Positions 59,800 to 64,000 of a stretch of DNA of 64,000 nucleotides are shown here, one piece after another. The notes beneath the pieces were generated by a model. It saw only the letters and a list, made by a program, of their open reading frames with translations. It was not told the origin of the DNA and ran no database searches. The stretch is from NCBI GenBank assembly GCA_018389105.1, contig JACATO010002451.1, positions 124,001 through 188,000 on the forward strand, written 5' to 3'. Position 1 is the stretch's first letter. Each line of letters opens with the position of its first letter. The DNA comes from Nautilus pompilius (taxonomy: Eukaryota > Mollusca > Cephalopoda > Nautilida > Nautilidae). A program made the position numbers and the translations under genes.

Positions 59800-62700
59800 T
59801 AAACCAAAGTAAAATTACAGAGAATGAAAGTAAGGTTAGAAATAAATGTCCACCGTCAGAAAGACCAACCAACTAACCAACCTAAGCCCGGATGCTAGAC
59901 AGCAATGGCTGCACATTACATTGTTGTTCCGGTACATGTTTGGTTTCTGGCAACTAGCAGAGTTTCGCTAGCTTCTTTGAACTAGATTGTCTGCGTGAAT
60001 GTTATTCCGGGGTGGGCTGGATTTTTCTTCCAATCCTTTTAGACGGCATTCAGTCTGCCGCAGGCGCAGTAACACGTAGCCCCGAGTACAAAACATTAAC
60101 CACAGACCATCTTTCGTGGTAGGAGCGCCACCTGCTGGGACCCAGATAGTCCTAACGCATTTGGTAGACTGCATGCACGAGACAACTGACGCCCAGCAAG
60201 GGGTGGCTGGGTAAAACTGTATACGTCTGTACTAACGCCAGCATCCTGTGGAGTGGAAAATGTAGAGAAATGTATGCGGAATTTCTGCTGTAAATCAAAT
60301 AGAACAACTCTATATTTCCTAATACCTGTTTATTTTTCAGATTCCTCTTCTCCTCAACACGTCTTTCACCGGTATTCCTTATGAAAATATCGTAGGTACT
60401 AACATCTGCTTCGCAATAACGAATCTCTGATACATCACATCTTCATCACAAAAGATTTCGTTAATGAAGAGCTAATTCTCTCTCCGCACGTCGCACCTGC
60501 ATAAGATAAGTGGTCAACAGTTTTACTCGATCGTTTTGATATTCTGATTTTTATAAAATCCTGTGAAAAGTGAACTCATACATTAACTAGAATTCAAAGA
60601 AACAGCAAAGTTTTGATAACTTCTCTTATTTCGTGTGTTGAAAATACTTTTTTACGTCCATGAGTCAGAGCGGCACACACTGCGATATGAACCGGAACTG
60701 TCTTCTGTCCGGTCCAGGACATTTAAAAAAAAAAGGGGGGAGCCACCCCTGACTGGAACGATGCCTTCTGCTTGTTTCAGAATTTTCCGATCCTTAAATC
60801 TACTATATTATCTGCCCGCTTCAGACCCTCCTAACGTTAAAGCCATCCCCAGTCTCCAGGAAAGCTTGGGGGGGACCAAGTCACTTTCAATTGTATTATT
60901 TCCTGTGAATGACTCAATAAATCGGTAGACTCTTGCATCCCCTCTTTAGTTTCGGTTCAATGGAACGGCCTAATTACATCGGTTCCTTTTTTACTCGCAA
61001 TTATGCTGATTGTTTCTGCGTACTACTATCGCTCTTAACTTGGTGAACGATGGCGGCCAGACCTTCGGCTGTTGTTAGATAGAAATAGTGAGATCTTTAC
61101 TTTAGCCAGCCAGTAGTGGGGGGTCTTTTCAGGGTGTAGACAGCAGAACCCTAAAAGCAAGGCCGAGACCAAAGTCTAAAAAAAGCATATCTTTTTATAT
61201 ACATGTGTGGACATTATTGTGGACTAGCAGTAAAAAAGTTCTTTCACACGGTTACAGTCACGACCTCTAGCGGGTGTATTCTGGTTCGGGGGAGGGGTGA
61301 TTTTTTGTTCAGCACCGAAAGAAGAAAAACTGCGTGTTGGACCGGAGACTGACGCAAGACTTGCGCTATTTCGAGCTACTGGTCGAACATCCTGAACACG
61401 TTTCCCACCGCGTCGACGACTTCGAAGACTTCGTCGACTCCCGTCCGCCCCTAATTCTATTTGGTAATTCTGATTCCGTCTCTGTCGCATCTGTGAGAGA
61501 AAGTGTAAGCAGATCTAAAATTGCCAGTCCGTGTAATTCTGCCATTGAAATCATATCTCTGCACACGGAAATTTTGCGTGCTGTCAGATAAACGCAGCAG
61601 GCTTTTATATGAGTTATGCTTACTACGTGCACTCCAACAAATGTCTAGGAATCATCGGTAATGAGATTGAGAAACTAACCCTAGAGGTCTGTTGCAGCGA
61701 TCTGCTTAACTCGAATCTCAAGAAAGTTCTCACGAGATCTGAGTTATCGAAATTTCATTGCCTTTCTCAATATATTAATAATTCTTTTCTTAAAGTTTTC
61801 GATAGATTCGACTTTAAAATTAACATAATTTTTGTTCTTTAAATGGTAGATAAAATCGAAAGCTTCCCGTAAATTTAGATAAGTGGGGAGGTGCGCGCTA
61901 TCTGTACAACCTGAACGTTTAGTTCTGGTATTGCTCACCACTTTGTTGATGAAGCTAAGTAGGAAACCAAGGTTTTAGTACTTATTCCCTGTCGCTATCA
62001 TTAGGGTCTGGTCTCCAACATTACCGTTTTGATGCGAAATGATGTGCATCTTCAGCGAATGTTAGTATTTTTTTGGTAGTGCATGGCAGTTGGTTCTGAA
62101 TGCGCTCCCTGGTAATTGTTAAGTCTTTATTACGCATTTTTCAGATCAACGCATTATCTCACTGTGTCACCGGGTACGGAGGCAGGAGGACTACGCTCTG
62201 CTGACGGCGATTGGCAAATGCTGCGGAAACGTGGGTTCTTTACTTAGAAATAAATACATCCTTTTTTAATTTACAGGGAGATATTGTAATCGCTCGGATT
62301 TCTCGAGGTGTGAACCCGTGTCTATAGCAAAAGTCCCCCCCCCACACACACACAGCATCTACTGACGGCATCTACTGACGGAGAAGCATCTCTTGAGACC
62401 CGAGAGAGTTTAGGGTAATTGTTGCATTGTCAATCGCTAGGTGGCGGCTACGAGGTCAGAATCCGTGCGTTTGCACCAGTTATGCATACAAGCATTTAAA
62501 ATTTGTTTCTGCTCTTGAGAATGAAAAGTTAATCCTTTAGAAACCATCGACTGAAAACTTCGGGGAGTTGTTTTTTGGGGGTAACTGTAATTTTTCTGTT
62601 GCACCGTTACATCTGATTATGAATTAAAAAAAAAAAGAAAAACGAAACTAAACAGGCGGATAAATCAGACGTCGCTAACTCACAGTGTTAATTAATCACG

Positions 62701-62999
62701 CGTCTTGTTTTCTATTTAAATCTGGAGTTTTCCCTCCGGTATGTACGAAACTTAGACATTTCTTTTAAAGGAACCAACTCGGTACTAATTCGGGGACCGA
62801 GTGAAGAACTAATTGTAAACAAGTCTTCTTTTCATCGCAATTTTCTTGATATCTGGCAGTCATCGGTACTTCTTTATCTAGAGTAATTATTCGAAGGAGA
62901 TATCCGGTTAATTACGTTCTAATTTTATTTATTTTTAAACTATTTCGAATTTGGTTTTTTTCTAAACATATAATTTTTTTTTTTTAATTTCTATAAACT
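59800..62999. other. Non-coding stretch
   Basis: Opposed frames of 85 to 88 codons at 61224-61632 lie in GC-richer DNA and are unrecognised. CA microsatellite with a preceding C run at 62333-62353, A run at 62625. AT-rich on both sides. No transposon or RNA gene recognised. Confidence 0.5.
62333..62353. repeat. C run plus short CA microsatellite
   Basis: About ten C followed by (AC)5-6. Confidence 0.85.
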
Positions 63000-64000
63000 T
63001 CAACACACTGTGTGCGATACTCCGAGATTAGGTAGCAAAAATATGTATATATATAATAGGTGGAGGGTTGGCAAATCGGCCGGTTTGTTGTACGATTGCT
63101 ATCAGGGTTCCGGCCGTATCATTTCTGAAAACGTCAAGTGGCTTCTCTCGTGGCTTTGGGTACCACACCTCGCTCTGCACGAGTTCCCTCTGGTCGCCTC
63201 ATCTTCTTCCACCTCTAATCAGCTGCTGTTACAATAGCAACTTAAAGTATCCAATCAACCGATTTTACCCCCGACGAATATCGCCGGATCGGGCATTTAT
63301 TGGACCCCCCCCGCCACCTTTCATATTCTTATGCCGTTTTGTGTAATATTAGCAACCCGGAAGCATTTTTCGACATGCGCATTTACTCAACGGCAGCAGC
63401 CCCCGTAATTTTCGAACAGAGTTTTCTAATTTCCTCCAATCAATCGAATGCGTTCGTAGATGTAAATATACCGGAAATACGTTTGGCGCGTGCGCCGTTA
63501 ATCTTTTCCTTAATAAGATGCGTAACGAGTATCCGCTTTCAGACGGAGCCAGAGAGAAATCGAAGTGGCTGGGACAGCGAAATTACGACCATTTACTGTA
63601 AACAACTCGGCTTCCCGATTGAGGAAGAATGGCCCTTGTTTTTCTCCAAAAAAAAAGAAGAAAAAAATACGAGCGGAAATTACCGATTACTGTATATCAG
63701 AAATAATAAACCTTTGTTGCTCGAAGTCTGTCGGGAGACAGACTCCGTGATGATGGGCCGCACACTTAAGAAGCATCGTCGGAGCTGGAAACGCGGGAGG
63801 GGTATAGTGTAGGGGGGGAGGGAATCGCTATTTGGAGATAGTCCGTACAAAGGAACCGACTTATTGGTTCGGATGAGTTATCCAATTCTTCTAGAAGAAA
63901 CCTATTCGCGAATTCGTCTTCTTGGTTGGCTGAGAAAGCTACTGAAACAAAATCTCGGGCCACCTTTGAACGAACTCGCCTTACTTTAGTTTTACCGACG
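63000..64000. other. Non-coding or unrecognised end of window, with a 170-codon open frame
   Basis: The frame at 63300-63812 (plus) is the longest here outside simple repeats. It opens with TTG; the first ATG in it is at 63375. It is mixed in character, with a hydrophobic centre and a basic end rich in lysine and arginine. Two other frames overlap it, and it contains a run of nine A, which reads as lysines. No domain is recognised, so I do not call it a gene. It could continue past the window. Confidence 0.2.

Noticed and set aside
1..64000. Bacterial or phage gene clusters, rRNA genes, integrated virus genes
   Set aside because: No long dense coding, ribosome-binding sites, rRNA-like sequence or viral domains were seen.

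Overview
This window looks like animal (metazoan) nuclear DNA with no gene I can identify with confidence. No frame gives a recognisable host protein. Long open frames are nearly all translations of GA/CT repeats. The recognisable content is transposon remnants, tRNA-derived SINEs, microsatellites and minisatellites. The SINE core domain (Deu/Meta type), the zinc-finger hAT transposon with 8-bp target duplication and the abundant GA/CT tracts would suit a lophotrochozoan such as a mollusc. That assignment is an inference and I could not test it.

Layout. 0-8.7 kb: mixed AT-rich and CpG-rich non-coding DNA with promoter-like factor-site clusters (about 3.56 kb and 6-7.2 kb). 8.7-13 kb: two composite arrays of the motif GTACTGACGTCA set in CT or GA tracts, plus a pure GA tract. 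13.8-16.6 kb: SINE remnants inside a CpG-rich block. 16.6-24 kb: non-coding, with a TAA microsatellite, a SINE fragment and a paired-motif transposon-like relic. 24.1-29.1 kb: two more GTACTGACGTCA arrays flanking a degenerate tandem repeat. 29-35 kb: AT-rich, almost featureless, with one possible 63-bp exon. 35.1-36.7 kb: a 60-bp perfect tandem repeat and three SINEs. 37-39 kb: another GTACTGACGTCA array and an 819-bp minisatellite of about 22 38-bp units with higher-order structure. 39-50 kb: CpG-rich non-coding DNA with binding-site clusters, two SINEs and a lightly interrupted 0.9-kb reading frame. 50.9-53.9 kb: a Tc1/mariner transposase remnant cut off by a GTACTGACGTCA array, and a LINE reverse-transcriptase remnant. 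55.1-59.8 kb: a complete but inactivated hAT transposon with intact target duplication and terminal repeats. 59.8-64 kb: unremarkable non-coding DNA.

The most unusual signal is the repeated appearance, at six separate loci and in both orientations, of one composite minisatellite: GA/CT microsatellite punctuated by GTACTGACGTCA, which contains the palindromic cAMP-response element TGACGTCA. By eye there are about 41 exact TGACGTCA copies inside these arrays and five more outside them, where about one would be expected by chance. No multi-gene system was found. All counts and alignments were made by eye.
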